DNA from: Halobacteriales archaeon QS_1_68_17
Lineage (GTDB): Archaea > Halobacteriota > Halobacteria > Halobacteriales > Haloarculaceae
Direction: 5' to 3'
NCBI GenBank assembly: GCA_003021105.1
Contig: PXRG01000018.1
Coordinates: 1-48,651 of the forward strand
Length of the DNA: 48,651 bases
Positions 40,326 to 48,651 of the stretch are shown piece after piece. A program made the position numbers and the translations under genes. Every line of letters begins with the position of its first letter. Positions within the stretch are counted from its first letter, which is position 1. The notes beneath the pieces were generated by a model. It did no database searches and was not told the DNA's origin. It saw only the letters and a list, made by a program, of their open reading frames with translations.

Positions 40326-41480
40326 ATGGACTTCGCCCTCACGGAGGAGCAACGACAGATCCGCGACGAGGTCCGCCGCTTCGCGGAAAACGAGGTCGCG
40401 CCGGTCGCCACGGAGCACGACCGCCGCGAGAAATTCCCCCACGAGGTCGTCGAGAAGGCCGCGGAGATGGGGCTGACCGGGGCCAACATCCCCCTGGAGT
40501 ACGGCGGCGTGGGCTACTCGACGCTGGAGGTGGCGCTGATCACCGAGGAACTGTTCGCGGTCGATCCGGGGATCGGCCTCTCGATCAGCGCCACCTCGTT
40601 CGGGTCCGACGCGATCGTCGAGTTCGGGACCGACGAGCAGAAGGAACGCTACCTCGAACCGGTGGCCGCCGGCGACGCGATCATGGGGGCCGCGATCAGC
40701 GAACCCGATACCGGGTCCGACGTCTCCTCCGTCTCGACGACCGCCCGGAAGGACGGCGACGAGTGGGTGCTCGACGGCAACAAGATGTGGATCACGAACG
40801 GGTCGGTCGGGGACTTCTTCGTGGTGATGTGCGAGACCGACCCCGACGCGGAGGGGCGCTACAACGGCTTCTCACAGATCGTCGTCGAGGCCGACCGCGA
40901 CGGCTTCGACGCCAAGAAGATCACCGGCAAACTCGGCATCCGGGCCAGCGACACCGCCGAGTTGATCCTCGACGGGGTGCGGGTGCCCGAGGAGAACCTC
41001 GTGGGCACCCGCGGGATGGGCTTTCTCCAGTTGATGCAGTTTTTCGACGACACCCGTACCGCCGTCGCGGCACAGGGCGTCGGGATCGCCCGCGGTGCCG
41101 CCGACCGCGCGCTCGAGTACGCACAGGAGCGCGAACAGTTCGGCCAGCCGATCAGCGAGTTCCAGGCCATTCAGCACAAACTCGCGGACATGTACACGCG
41201 GACCGAGGCCGCCCGGCAACTCACCTACAAGTCCGCCTGGAGCGTCGACAACGAGGACGGCCAGATCACCACACTCGCCTCGATGGCCAAGGAGTACGCT
41301 TCCCGGGTCGCCGTCGACGTGGCAGACGAGGCCGTCCAGGTCCACGGCGGCGCCGGCTACGTCGACGACTTCGACGTCGAGCGGTTCTACCGCGACGCCA
41401 AGATCACCCAGATATACGAGGGCACCACGGAAATCCAGAAGAACATCATCGCCCGCGAACTCCTCGGGAAGGGCTTGTGA
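40326..41480 (+). CDS. Acyl-CoA dehydrogenase
   Basis: A 384-aa FAD enzyme catalysing the first step of beta-oxidation. It starts [23 protein letters not shown]; the FAD/substrate segment [18 protein letters not shown] and [14 protein letters not shown] sit mid-protein, and [20 protein letters not shown] at the end has the usual catalytic Glu of short/medium-chain members. The divergent HCDH/ECH gene supplies later steps. An electron-transferring flavoprotein is needed but not present here. Confidence 0.95.
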   Translation: MDFALTEEQRQIRDEVRRFAENEVAPVATEHDRREKFPHEVVEKAAEMGLTGANIPLEYGGVGYSTLEVALITEELFAVDPGIGLSISATSFGSDAIVEFGTDEQKERYLEPVAAGDAIMGAAISEPDTGSDVSSVSTTARKDGDEWVLDGNKMWITNGSVGDFFVVMCETDPDAEGRYNGFSQIVVEADRDGFDAKKITGKLGIRASDTAELILDGVRVPEENLVGTRGMGFLQLMQFFDDTRTAVAAQGVGIARGAADRALEYAQEREQFGQPISEFQAIQHKLADMYTRTEAARQLTYKSAWSVDNEDGQITTLASMAKEYASRVAVDVADEAVQVHGGAGYVDDFDVERFYRDAKITQIYEGTTEIQKNIIARELLGKGL

Positions 41481-41524
41481 ATGCGGACCGGAACGCATAG
41501 GCCGGTCGGGTCGCAGGGACCGAC

Positions 41525-42181
41525 ATGGGCCACGCACACGAGCGGCTCCGGGACGACCCCGACCTCGGGCCGCTGGTCGCCGCGCACGGCGACCTCGTGA
41601 TCGAACCGGCCGACGACTTCTTTCGCCGGTTCGTCGTCTCGATCCTCCGCCAGCAGGTGTCGATGGCGTCGGCCGCCGCGACCCGGGACCGGCTGTTCGA
41701 GGCCGTCGAGGTGACGCCCGAGGGCATCCTGGCCGCCGACGACGACCGCCTCCGCGCGGCCGGCCTCTCGCGCCAGAAAACCCGGTACGTCAACAACATC
41801 GCCCGGGCGTTCCGCGACGACGGGCTCTCCAGGGAGCAGTTCGAGGGAGTCCCGGACGCGGCCGTGATCGACGAACTCACCTCGATCACCGGCGTCGGGA
41901 CCTGGACCGCGAAGATGCAACTGATGTTCAGCCTGGGCCGCGAGGACGTCTTCCCGGTCGAGGACCTCGGCATCAGGAAGGGGATGCGCACCGTGACCGG
42001 CGAGGACATGGACCGCGGGACGATGGTCGAGCACGCCGAACGGTGGGCCCCCTACCGGAGTTACGCCAGCCTCTATCTCTGGCGGGCCGGAGAAGACATC
42101 GCCGAGAGCGTCGCCGAGGTCCAGACGGGCAGCGAGAGCGGAACCGGGGCCGGGAGCGGAACCGGGGTCGGGAGCGAGTGA
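41525..42181 (+). CDS. alkA: DNA-3-methyladenine glycosylase II (AlkA-type HhH-GPD)
   Basis: A 218-aa base-excision repair glycosylase. LRQQVSMASAAATRDRL, the helix-hairpin-helix LTSITGVGTWTAKMQLM (about 118-134) and the catalytic Asp147 in FPVEDLGIRKG are all present; no iron-sulfur Cys cluster. It removes alkylated purines. The last 18 residues come from an 18-bp unit repeated twice (SGTGAG, SGTGVG) and look dispensable. It converges on the RimK-RimB gene, ends 45 bp apart. Confidence 0.92.
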   Translation: MGHAHERLRDDPDLGPLVAAHGDLVIEPADDFFRRFVVSILRQQVSMASAAATRDRLFEAVEVTPEGILAADDDRLRAAGLSRQKTRYVNNIARAFRDDGLSREQFEGVPDAAVIDELTSITGVGTWTAKMQLMFSLGREDVFPVEDLGIRKGMRTVTGEDMDRGTMVEHAERWAPYRSYASLYLWRAGEDIAESVAEVQTGSESGTGAGSGTGVGSE

Positions 42182-42226
42182 GCCGCTCGCCCTCGCCGTT
42201 GGAGAACGGGCCGGCGTCGCCCGTCG

Positions 42227-43603
42227 TCACTCCGCTCTCCCTTTCGGTTCCCGTTCCTCTTCTTCCTCCTCCGGGCCGGCGCGGTCGCCGTTCCGTTCGT
42301 CGACCCTGCGGTTGACGTCCACGCGGTAGTGTTGCAGGATGTCCCGGCCGAGAAGCAGGGGATACTCCATGTGGTCGCGGTCTTCGAGGCTGGCGGTGAC
42401 TGTGTGCTGTGTGCCGCCGACGCCGACAACGAGGTCGACCACCGGCCGCGCGCGGCCGGACTTCAGGCTGCCGGATCTGACCTTCACAATGTCCTTGATG
42501 GGGCCGGTCCCCATCTCGGTGGCGAGGCCGGTGTCGATGCTCGTCCGGGTCGCGCCGGTGTCGGATTTGGCCAGGACGGTCCTGGTGCCGCGGGTGCCCG
42601 TGACCGACACCTCCTCGACGTACCCGATGACGACCGGTTCGGTCGGTTCGGTCGACGCCGGGGCGGGCGTGCATGCGGGTGGCGAGTCGTCGAGCGTTGC
42701 CGACAGGCGGTCGACCTGGTCCCGATCGACCGATCCGCCGGCGCGTTCGACCGCCAGCGCCGCGATGTGGGGGGCCGGGCTGATCCCCGTCGCGCGGAAC
42801 AGCCCCTTGAATCCCGCTGTGGGGTTCACTTCCAGGACGTACCAGCCGTCGGTCCCCTCGACGATGTCGACGCCGGCGTAGTCGAGGCCGACGGCGGCCG
42901 CGGCGTCCATTGCGATCTCCCGGACCTCCGCGGGGAGCGTGTCGGTCGCGTCCTCGGTCGACCCGCCGAGGGCGACGTTGGTCCGCCACTCGCCCTCGGA
43001 GGCGTAGCGGTTCATCGCGCCGACGATCTCGCCGCCGACGACGTAAACCCGGAGGTCGCGGTGGCGGTCGCTGTCGCGCGCGAGGAACTGCTGGACGAAC
43101 GCCTGCCTGGCGCCGACTTTCGCGTTGACCGGGTCCGAGAGGTCCACCTTCCAGGTGCCCCCGCCGTGGGTGCCGATGGCCGTCTTGTAGACCGCGCCGT
43201 CCCCGAAGCGCTCGCGGTCGGCGTTGAGCCGGTCGGTCGAGAGGGCCATCAGCGCGTCCGGCACCGGGATGTCGCGGGCCGTCAGGGCGGTCGCGGTAGC
43301 GAACTTGTGCAGCGCCGTCAGCGTCGCCGACGGGGGGTTGAGCGTCGGCCACAGGTGCGCGAGCGTGTCCGCCAGCCCGAGCCCTTCCGCCGGCTGTTCG
43401 ACCTTCGAGAGCAGCAGGCGGTTGACGATCACGTCGACGTCGGGTTCGAGGATCGCCTCCCCGTCCCGGACGTCGACCGCCGTGTTCTCCGATCGGATCC
43501 ACTCCGTGCCGTACCCCATCTCGTCGGCGGCGTTCAGGATCGCCTTCGTCTCCTTGCTGTTGTGGAGACTGAGCACGCCGACGGTGATGTTCTCGCCGTT
43601 CAT
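42227..43603 (-). CDS. RimK-type ATP-grasp ligase fused to RimB-like aspartic protease domain
   Basis: A 458-aa two-domain protein. The N-terminal ATP-grasp ligase (to about 300) has VGVLSLHNSKETKAIL, VYKTAIGTHGGGTWKV and the metal-binding end GLDYAGVDIVEGTDGWYVLEVNPTAGFKGL. After a Pro/Thr linker comes a RimB/retropepsin-like domain with DTGATRTS (Asp348) and LLGRDIL (about 413-419). RimK adds glutamates to ribosomal protein S6 and RimB modulates RimK in bacteria; S6 is absent in archaea, so the substrate differs. Start ATG 43603 is 27 nt from a TATA-like box (43626-43634). The acidic tail is disordered. Divergent from an AstE/AspA-like hydrolase. Confidence 0.88.
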   Translation of the reverse strand: MNGENITVGVLSLHNSKETKAILNAADEMGYGTEWIRSENTAVDVRDGEAILEPDVDVIVNRLLLSKVEQPAEGLGLADTLAHLWPTLNPPSATLTALHKFATATALTARDIPVPDALMALSTDRLNADRERFGDGAVYKTAIGTHGGGTWKVDLSDPVNAKVGARQAFVQQFLARDSDRHRDLRVYVVGGEIVGAMNRYASEGEWRTNVALGGSTEDATDTLPAEVREIAMDAAAAVGLDYAGVDIVEGTDGWYVLEVNPTAGFKGLFRATGISPAPHIAALAVERAGGSVDRDQVDRLSATLDDSPPACTPAPASTEPTEPVVIGYVEEVSVTGTRGTRTVLAKSDTGATRTSIDTGLATEMGTGPIKDIVKVRSGSLKSGRARPVVDLVVGVGGTQHTVTASLEDRDHMEYPLLLGRDILQHYRVDVNRRVDERNGDRAGPEEEEEEREPKGRAE

Positions 43604-43625
43604 ACGGTTGTTACCTCTGGAGTCG

Positions 43626-43634
43626 TCAAAAACC
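43626..43634 (-). promoter_or_regulatory. TATA-like box for the RimK-RimB gene
   Basis: GGTTTTTGA on the minus strand, centred 27 nt before ATG 43603. Confidence 0.5.
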
Positions 43635-43732
43635 TTCACCGCCGGGAGGGACTCTCTCGGTCAGAGATCGGACCGCCTGCTCGCCGTGCCCGTCCCGGGA
43701 TGGTTTTGTACGTCCCCCCACAGAGGCCGTGC

Positions 43733-44767
43733 ATGGACTCGGCAGCGCCGTTCACGTACGACGGCGGACGCGTCGACCCCGGGGAGACACAGAACGTCAG
43801 GTACGGGGTCAGCGAGACGTACCTCGGCGATCCGATCCGCCTCCCGGTGACGATCGTCAACGGCGAGCGGCCGGGGCCGACGGCGTTCCTGAGCGCGGCG
43901 ATCCACGGCGACGAACTCAACGGCATCGAGGTGGTGCGGGAGGTCGCCCACGAGTGGGATCACGGGACGCTCAACGGGACGCTCAACGGGACGCTCATCT
44001 GCCTGCCAGTCCTGAACGTCCACGGGTTCGTCGCCCAGCAGCGCTACCTGCCGATCTACGACCGCGACCTGAACCGGTCGTTCCCCGGCCGCGAGGACAG
44101 CACCAGCGCCAAGCGGATCGCCGACCGCATCTACCGGAACTTCATCAGTCCCTGTGACCTCGGGATCGATTTCCACACCTCCACGCGCGGACGGACGAAC
44201 ATGCTCCACGTCCGGGCGAACATGGAGGACTCCGACGTGGCCCGCCTGGCGAATGCATTCGCCTCGAACGTCATCATCTCCGGCGAGGGGCCGGAGGGGT
44301 CGCTCCGCCGCGAGGCCAGCGACCGCGGCATCCCCACGATTACCGTCGAGATGGGCGAGGCCCACCGGTTCCAGCGCGTGCTCATCGACCGGGCGCTCGA
44401 CGGCGTCCGGAGCGTCCTCGCCGAGTTCGGCCTCCAGCCGACCGACGTCGTCCACTGGCCGGGGTGGCGGACCGTCATCGGGAACGCCGGCGAGAAGACC
44501 TGGCTCCGGGCCGACGTCGGCGGCCTCGTGGACATGCACCACGAGTCCGGGTCGCTCGTCTACGAGGGCGACACCATCTGCACGATCACCAACCCCTTCA
44601 AGACCGACACCGACGAGGTGACCGCCCCCTTCACGGGGCTGCTCGTGGGCGTCCTGGAGAACCCGGTCGTCTACCCCGGGAACCCGCTGTGTCACCTGGT
44701 CCAGCTAAACGAGAGCACGCTCCGGGCGCTGGAACGCGAACAGTCGCCCGTCGACGGGAATACGTAG
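43733..44767 (+). CDS. Succinylglutamate desuccinylase/aspartoacylase family zinc hydrolase
   Basis: A 344-aa AstE/AspA-family carboxypeptidase-fold enzyme. Zinc ligands are visible in AAIHGDELNG (His, Glu) and DFHTSTRG (His); RDLNRSFPG is the substrate-binding NR motif and TVEMGEAH holds the catalytic Glu. The C-terminal 90 residues form a lipoyl-like beta barrel (GLVDMHHESGSLVYEGDTI). The ATG is 27 nt after TGGTTTTGTA (43701-43710). A 12-bp DNA unit is repeated three times at about 43967-44002 (LNGT). Adjacent divergent RimK-RimB recurs with this family in bacteria, suggesting a shared amide substrate. Confidence 0.88.
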   Translation: MDSAAPFTYDGGRVDPGETQNVRYGVSETYLGDPIRLPVTIVNGERPGPTAFLSAAIHGDELNGIEVVREVAHEWDHGTLNGTLNGTLICLPVLNVHGFVAQQRYLPIYDRDLNRSFPGREDSTSAKRIADRIYRNFISPCDLGIDFHTSTRGRTNMLHVRANMEDSDVARLANAFASNVIISGEGPEGSLRREASDRGIPTITVEMGEAHRFQRVLIDRALDGVRSVLAEFGLQPTDVVHWPGWRTVIGNAGEKTWLRADVGGLVDMHHESGSLVYEGDTICTITNPFKTDTDEVTAPFTGLLVGVLENPVVYPGNPLCHLVQLNESTLRALEREQSPVDGNT

Positions 44768-44833
44768 GCCGGAACACGAGCAGTCGCCCGTCGGCGGGAT
44801 GTGAATTTCCGGGCGCGGCCGCGTCGAACCGGG

Positions 44834-44911
44834 AACTGTCGTCGAGGAGGGACAAACAAAACTGTCGTCGAGGAGGGACAAACAAAACTGTCGTCGAGGA
44901 GGGACAAACAA
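44834..44911 (+). repeat. Three perfect 26-bp tandem repeats upstream of sdhC
   Basis: Copies at 44834-44859, 44860-44885 and 44886-44911 are identical and contiguous. They end 79 bp before the sdhC ATG. Without spacers this is not a CRISPR. A shorter repeat of the preceding gene end (CAGTCGCCCGTCG...) occurs at about 44742-44800. They could bind a regulator of sdhCDBA or be neutral slippage. Confidence 0.9.
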
Positions 44912-44956
44912 AGAGGACACGCGCGGGCGGGCCCGGACATTCGCGGTAACGGTAAC

Positions 44957-44964
44957 TACTAAAC
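44957..44964 (+). promoter_or_regulatory. TATA-like box for sdhCDBA
   Basis: TACTAAAC is centred 29 nt before the sdhC ATG, fitting a leaderless operon mRNA. Confidence 0.5.
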
Positions 44965-44989
44965 AGACGGGTCCCTTGCTGGTAGGTGT

Positions 44990-45382
44990 ATGAGTCAGAC
45001 GTACGACCGTGGTCCCGTCGAGGACTTCGGCCGCTGGCGGGAGTTCTCGGCGGGGATGTGGGCCTGGATCTTCCACAAGTTCACGGGCTGGGTACTCGTG
45101 GGCTACCTGTTCACGCACATCGCCGTCCTGAGTACCGCCACCGCGGGCGGCACGGTCTACACGGAGACGATCAGGGGGCTCGAAAGCCTGCTGGTCGTCC
45201 GCATCCTGGAGGTCGGGCTGCTGGCTGTGGCGGTCTTCCACATCCTCAACGGCGTCCGGTTGCTGTTCGTCGACCTCGGCGTCGGGCTGGAGTCCCAGGA
45301 TCGGAGCTTCTACGCCTCGCTCGTCCTGACGGGAGCCATCGTGGTCGCCAGCGTGCCGACGTTCCTCGCGGGGGCGTTTTAG
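44990..45382 (+). CDS. sdhC: Succinate dehydrogenase cytochrome b subunit
   Basis: A 130-aa membrane anchor. Three helices; [20 protein letters not shown] carries His residues for haem b/quinone binding and [16 protein letters not shown] is the family end motif. With SdhD it anchors complex II and passes electrons to menaquinone. First gene of sdhCDBA, 1 nt before sdhD. Confidence 0.94.
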   Translation: MSQTYDRGPVEDFGRWREFSAGMWAWIFHKFTGWVLVGYLFTHIAVLSTATAGGTVYTETIRGLESLLVVRILEVGLLAVAVFHILNGVRLLFVDLGVGLESQDRSFYASLVLTGAIVVASVPTFLAGAF

Positions 45383-45383
45383 C

Positions 45384-45749
45384 ATGGCGGAGTACTACTC
45401 CTCGTTCGAACGCGGCAACTGGCGGTGGCTCCTCCAGCGGCTGACGGCCGTGTTCCTGATCGGCGTGCTCGCCTTCCACTTCATGCTGTTGCACTTCGTC
45501 AACCACGCCGCAGAAATCACCTTCATGGGCACCCAGGCCCGGATGAGCCAGGTGGGCTACTTCGCCACGATGGTCCTGTTTCTGGTCACGGCTACCTTCC
45601 ACGGGGTCAACGGCGTCTACAACGCGCTGATAAACCAGGGCCTGACCGGCACCCGGAAGGCAGCCGTCAAGTGGATCCTCGTGATCGCGGGGGCCGCACT
45701 GATCGTCCAGGGAATCCGCGTCGCCGTCGCCATGACCAACCTACTATGA
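45384..45749 (+). CDS. sdhD: Succinate dehydrogenase membrane anchor subunit
   Basis: A 121-aa protein with three membrane helices. LLQRLTAVFLIGVLAFHFMLLHFVNH and TATFHGVNGVYNALI have the His residues expected for haem and quinone sites. Its stop overlaps the sdhB start (ATGA at 45746-45749). Partner of SdhC. Confidence 0.93.
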   Translation: MAEYYSSFERGNWRWLLQRLTAVFLIGVLAFHFMLLHFVNHAAEITFMGTQARMSQVGYFATMVLFLVTATFHGVNGVYNALINQGLTGTRKAAVKWILVIAGAALIVQGIRVAVAMTNLL

Positions 45750-46660
45750 GTACGCCAGTCACCGAAGAACCCGAATCCGAATCGGAACCCGAGACGGACG
45801 AACAGCCAGCGGCCGACGCCGAGACGGCGGCCGCCGAGCCGACCGCCCAGCAGCGGCGGATGGCGAAAAAGCGCGACGACGCGGCTCGGCGCGACGCCCA
45901 GCGCCGCGCCGAGGAGGAGACCCGGGAGGCCGAGAACACGGTCCACCTGAAGGTGTTCCGCTACGACCCGGAGGTCGAGGGGAAGCAGGAGCCCCGGTTC
46001 GACGACTTCCGGGTCCCCTTCCACAAAGGGATGACCGTCCTCGACGCGCTGATCTACGCGCGGGACCACTACGATTCGAGCCTCACCTTCCGGCACTCCT
46101 GCCGGCAGGCAGTCTGCGGGTCCGACGCCATGTTCGTCAACGGCCGCCAGCGGCTCTGCTGTAAGACCCAGCTCGCGGATCTCGACGAACCGGTCCGGAT
46201 CGAACCGCTCCCCCACCAGGACGTCGTGAAGGACCTCGTGGTCGACATGGAACACTTCTACGACCAGATGGAGGCCGTCGAACCGTTCTTCGACCCGGAC
46301 GACCTGCCGTCCGACGACCTGGCGGAGCAACGTCAGAGCCGCGAGAACCGCGAGTACATCAAGATGGCAACGCGGTGTATCTGGTGTGGTGCCTGCATGT
46401 CCTCGTGTAACATCGCGGCCGGCGACAACGAGTACCTCGGTCCGGCGGCGATCAACATGGCCTACCGGTTCATCATGGACGAACGCGAGGGGGAATCCCG
46501 CGGGCAGGAACGGCTCGAAATCGTCGAGCAGGAACACGGCGTCTGGCGGTGCCAGACGCAGTTTTCCTGTACCGAGGTCTGCCCGAAGGACATCCCGCTG
46601 ACCGAACACATCCAGGAACTCAAGCGGGAAGCGGTCAAGAACAACCTGAAGTTCTGGTAG
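45746..46660 (+). CDS. sdhB: Succinate dehydrogenase iron-sulfur subunit
   Basis: A 304-aa protein. An acidic and then basic low-complexity N-terminus of about 65 residues (a haloarchaeal extension) precedes a plant-type [2Fe-2S] domain with CRQAVCGSDAMFVNGRQRLCC, then CIWCGACMSSC and CQTQFSCTEVCP for the [4Fe-4S] and [3Fe-4S] clusters. It relays electrons from the SdhA flavin to the membrane subunits. The ATG overlaps sdhD. Confidence 0.95.
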   Translation: MSTPVTEEPESESEPETDEQPAADAETAAAEPTAQQRRMAKKRDDAARRDAQRRAEEETREAENTVHLKVFRYDPEVEGKQEPRFDDFRVPFHKGMTVLDALIYARDHYDSSLTFRHSCRQAVCGSDAMFVNGRQRLCCKTQLADLDEPVRIEPLPHQDVVKDLVVDMEHFYDQMEAVEPFFDPDDLPSDDLAEQRQSRENREYIKMATRCIWCGACMSSCNIAAGDNEYLGPAAINMAYRFIMDEREGESRGQERLEIVEQEHGVWRCQTQFSCTEVCPKDIPLTEHIQELKREAVKNNLKFW

Positions 46661-46678
46661 TCCCAAGTCACCTCAATC

Positions 46679-48450
46679 ATGACCATCCACAATCACGACG
46701 TGATCGTCGTCGGCGGCGGCGGCGCGGGCCTCAGGGCGGCTATCGCGGCCCGCGAGGAGGGTGCCGACGTCGCCATCGTCACGAAACTCCACCCGGTGCG
46801 GAGCCACACGGGCGCGGCAGAGGGCGGGATCAACGCCGCCCTCCGCGAGGGCGACGACTGGGAGATGCACGCCTACGACACCATGAAGGGGTCGGACTAC
46901 CTGGCAGACGCGCCGGCGGTCGAGACGCTCTGTCAGGACAGTCCCCACGAGACGATCCAGCTCGAACACTGGGGGATGCCCTTCTCCCGCGAGGACGACG
47001 GCACCGTCTCCCAGCGCCCGTTCGGCGGACTCTCCTTTCCCCGCACGACCTACGCCGGCGCGGAGACCGGCCACCACCTGCTGCACACGATGTACCAGCA
47101 GGTCGTCAAGCGGGGGATCGAGGTGTACGACGAGTGGTACGTCACCGAGCTCGCGGTGACCGACCACGAGAACCCCGGCGACCGCATCTGCCACGGGGTC
47201 GTCGCCTACGATATCGCCACGGGCGAACTCGCGGGCTTTGCGGCGGAGGACGGCGTCATCCTGGCGACCGGCGGCCCCGGCCAGGTGTACGACCACACCA
47301 CCAACGCCGTGGCCAACACCGGCGACGGGGCGGCGATGGCCTACCGCGCCGGCGTCCCGCTGGAGGACATGGAGTTCATCCAGTTCCACCCGACGACGCT
47401 CCCCTCGACGGGCGTGCTCATTTCCGAGGGCGTCCGCGGCGAGGGCGGCATCCTCTACAACGACGACGGCGAGCGGTTCATGTACGAGCGCGGCTACGCC
47501 AACAACGCCGGCGAACTCGCCTCCCGCGACGTCGTCTCCCGGGCGGAACTGACGGAGGTGAACGAGGACAGGGGCATCCAGGACGAGTACGTCCACCTCG
47601 ACATGCGCCACCTCGGCGAGGAGCGGATCGTCGACCGCCTGGAGAACATCCTCCACTTGGCGGAGGACTTCGAGGGCGTCGACGCCCTCGAAGAGCCGAT
47701 GCCGGTCAAGCCCGGCCAGCACTACGCGATGGGGGGCATCGAGACCGACGAGAACGGCCAGACCTGCATCGACGGCCTCTACGCCGCCGGGGAGAACGCC
47801 TGCGTCTCCGTCCACGGCGCGAACCGCCTGGGCGGGAACGCCCTGCCGGAACTCATCGTCTTCGGTGCGCGGGCCGGCCGCCACGCTGCGGGCCGGTCGC
47901 GCCCGGATCGGTCGACGCGGGCGACGAGGCGGTCGCCGATGGGGGCAGGGAAACGCTCCTCCGGGCCGAGGAGACCATCGAGGCCACGCTGGAGGCCGAA
48001 CGCCGCCGGATCGACCGGATGATGGAGCGCGAGGACGGCGTCAACCACGCCGAGGTCCGCGCGGCCGTCCAGGAGACCATGACGGCCAACGTCAACGTCT
48101 TCCGGCGCGAGGAGGCCCTCAAGGAGGCACTCGAGGACCTCCGGGTCGCCCGCGAACGCTACCGGGAGGTGGCCGTCTCGGACCCTTCCCGGACGTTCAA
48201 CACCGACCTGATCCAGACCATCGAGACGCGGAACGTCCTCGACCTCGCGGAGGCCATCACGCTGGGCGCGCTCGCACGCGAGGAGTTCCGGGGTGCGCAC
48301 TGGCGCGAACAGTACCAGGAACGCCGCGACGACGAGTGGCTCAAGCACACGATGCTGGCCTGGAACGGCGGCGACCCCGAACTCTATTACAAGCCCGTCG
48401 TCCTCGAAGGCGAGAACGAGACCTACGAACCCAAAGAGCGGAGCTATTAG
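46679..48450 (+). pseudogene. sdhA: Succinate dehydrogenase flavoprotein subunit, frameshifted
   Basis: The catalytic FAD subunit oxidising succinate to fumarate. Residues 1-404 are intact in one frame: FAD site DVIVVGGGGAGLRAAIAA, SHTGAAEGGINAA, HRL-type FMYERGYANNAGELASRDVVSR and HYAMGGI, ending GARAGRHAAG. Then the frame turns Arg-rich and stops at 48022. The next frame continues GPVAPGSVDAGDEAV to TYEPKERSY at 48450. One extra G in GGG at 47890-47892 would join both into a 590-aa protein of normal length. Because SDH is central to respiration, sequencing error is a serious possibility. Confidence 0.92.
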
Positions 48451-48460
48451 AGGTTGTGAA

Positions 48461-48651
48461 CTACCCCACCCTGCTCGCGCTGACGCGCTCGCTGAGGGTG
48501 GGGCTTCCTGCTTCTGTGACGCGCTTTGCAGATACGGGTGTATCCACAGGGAGCGCAGTCTCCACAGGCGTGCCTTCGGAGTGTCCCACTCCTAGTGTCT
48601 CGATGGAAATGCTTGCGTGAGCCTGTGGGCCTGCAACAAAACAGTGTATGA
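48461..48651 (-). CDS. tnpB: TnpB (IS200/IS605-type RNA-guided nuclease), C-terminus only
   Basis: The last 62 codons of a minus-strand tnpB run in from the right edge: GVGHSEGTPVETALPVDTP, SAKRVTEAGSPTLSERVSASRVG and a TAG at 48461-48463. This Val/Pro/Thr-rich tail is typical of haloarchaeal TnpB of the IS1341/IS605 group. The catalytic RuvC and zinc-finger parts are outside the window. The complementary CCCCACCC/GGGTGGGG arms near the stop belong to the omega-RNA/right-end hairpin. It ends 11 bp after sdhA. Confidence 0.82.
   Translation of the reverse strand, partial: IHCFVAGPQAHASISIETLGVGHSEGTPVETALPVDTPVSAKRVTEAGSPTLSERVSASRVG

Noticed and set aside
42170-42430. Overlapping genes at the alkA/RimK-RimB junction
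   Set aside because: The 18-bp repeats and acidic tail codons create long open shadows in other frames; only the two convergent genes have domain support.
44834-44911. CRISPR array
   Set aside because: The three 26-bp copies are contiguous with no spacers, and no cas gene is nearby.

Overview
The window is chromosomal DNA of a halophilic archaeon (class Halobacteria). The evidence is very high GC with strong G/C third-codon preference, acidic proteins, archaeal information-processing genes (RpoF, eL21, eS1, uS15, aEF-1beta, Nop5/fibrillarin, KEOPS Pcc1, a TFB-like protein), haloarchaeal hallmarks (gamma-glutamylcysteine ligase, DacZ, halocyanin-like lipoprotein, HalOD1, zinc micro-protein) and many genes whose start codon lies about 25-29 nt after a TATA-like box, implying leaderless transcripts. 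Genus cannot be fixed by eye.

Layout. 1-2096: a lipoprotein fragment, then a PfkB kinase with a ribose-1,5-bisphosphate isomerase (pentose-bisphosphate route of nucleoside salvage). 2184-6348: a Yip1-like membrane protein and a CARDB surface protein with a MacB-like ABC exporter. 6420-10888 (minus strand): MetE-like protein, HemK-type methyltransferase, KsgA, DUF655, RpoF, eL21, aEF-1beta and a zinc protein; this is a conserved archaeal translation/transcription cluster in which DUF655 is broken by a 22-bp tandem duplication. 11335-17461: AI-2E-type transporter, Nop5-fibrillarin, GshA, a winged-helix regulator, CoaD, a single-cyclin-fold TFB-like protein and a MOSC protein.

17506-22250 is a small integrated element at tRNA-Leu: tRNA 3'-end copies on both sides in a 67-bp near-identical direct repeat, a tyrosine integrase beside the tRNA, a stand-alone protein resembling the RarA/MgsA C-terminal region, a truncated IS5-type transposase, a decayed zinc-ribbon gene and a type IV pilin with a beta-helix-like tail.

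22516-30076: DacZ-MscS (c-di-AMP and osmotic valve), acyltransferase, aminotransferase, lumazine synthase, PssA-type lipid enzyme, blue-copper lipoprotein, and uS15-RecJ-like-Pcc1-eS1. 30329-35579: a cluster of six pilin-like secreted proteins, one frameshifted. 35710-38183: tRNA-Ala, HalOD1, a coiled-coil membrane protein and tRNA-Glu with a partial duplicate. 38245-48450: beta-oxidation genes (HCDH-ECH fusion, acyl-CoA dehydrogenase), AlkA, a RimK-RimB fusion beside an AstE/AspA-like hydrolase, and sdhCDBA with sdhA frameshifted. The right edge is the 3' end of a tnpB; an old tnpB 3'-end remnant lies near 10.95 kb.

Four reading-frame breaks (DUF655, pilin-like gene at 32.3 kb, sdhA, possibly a small ORF at 2.9 kb) stand out. 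Three map to short G runs, so sequencing error must be weighed against real decay.
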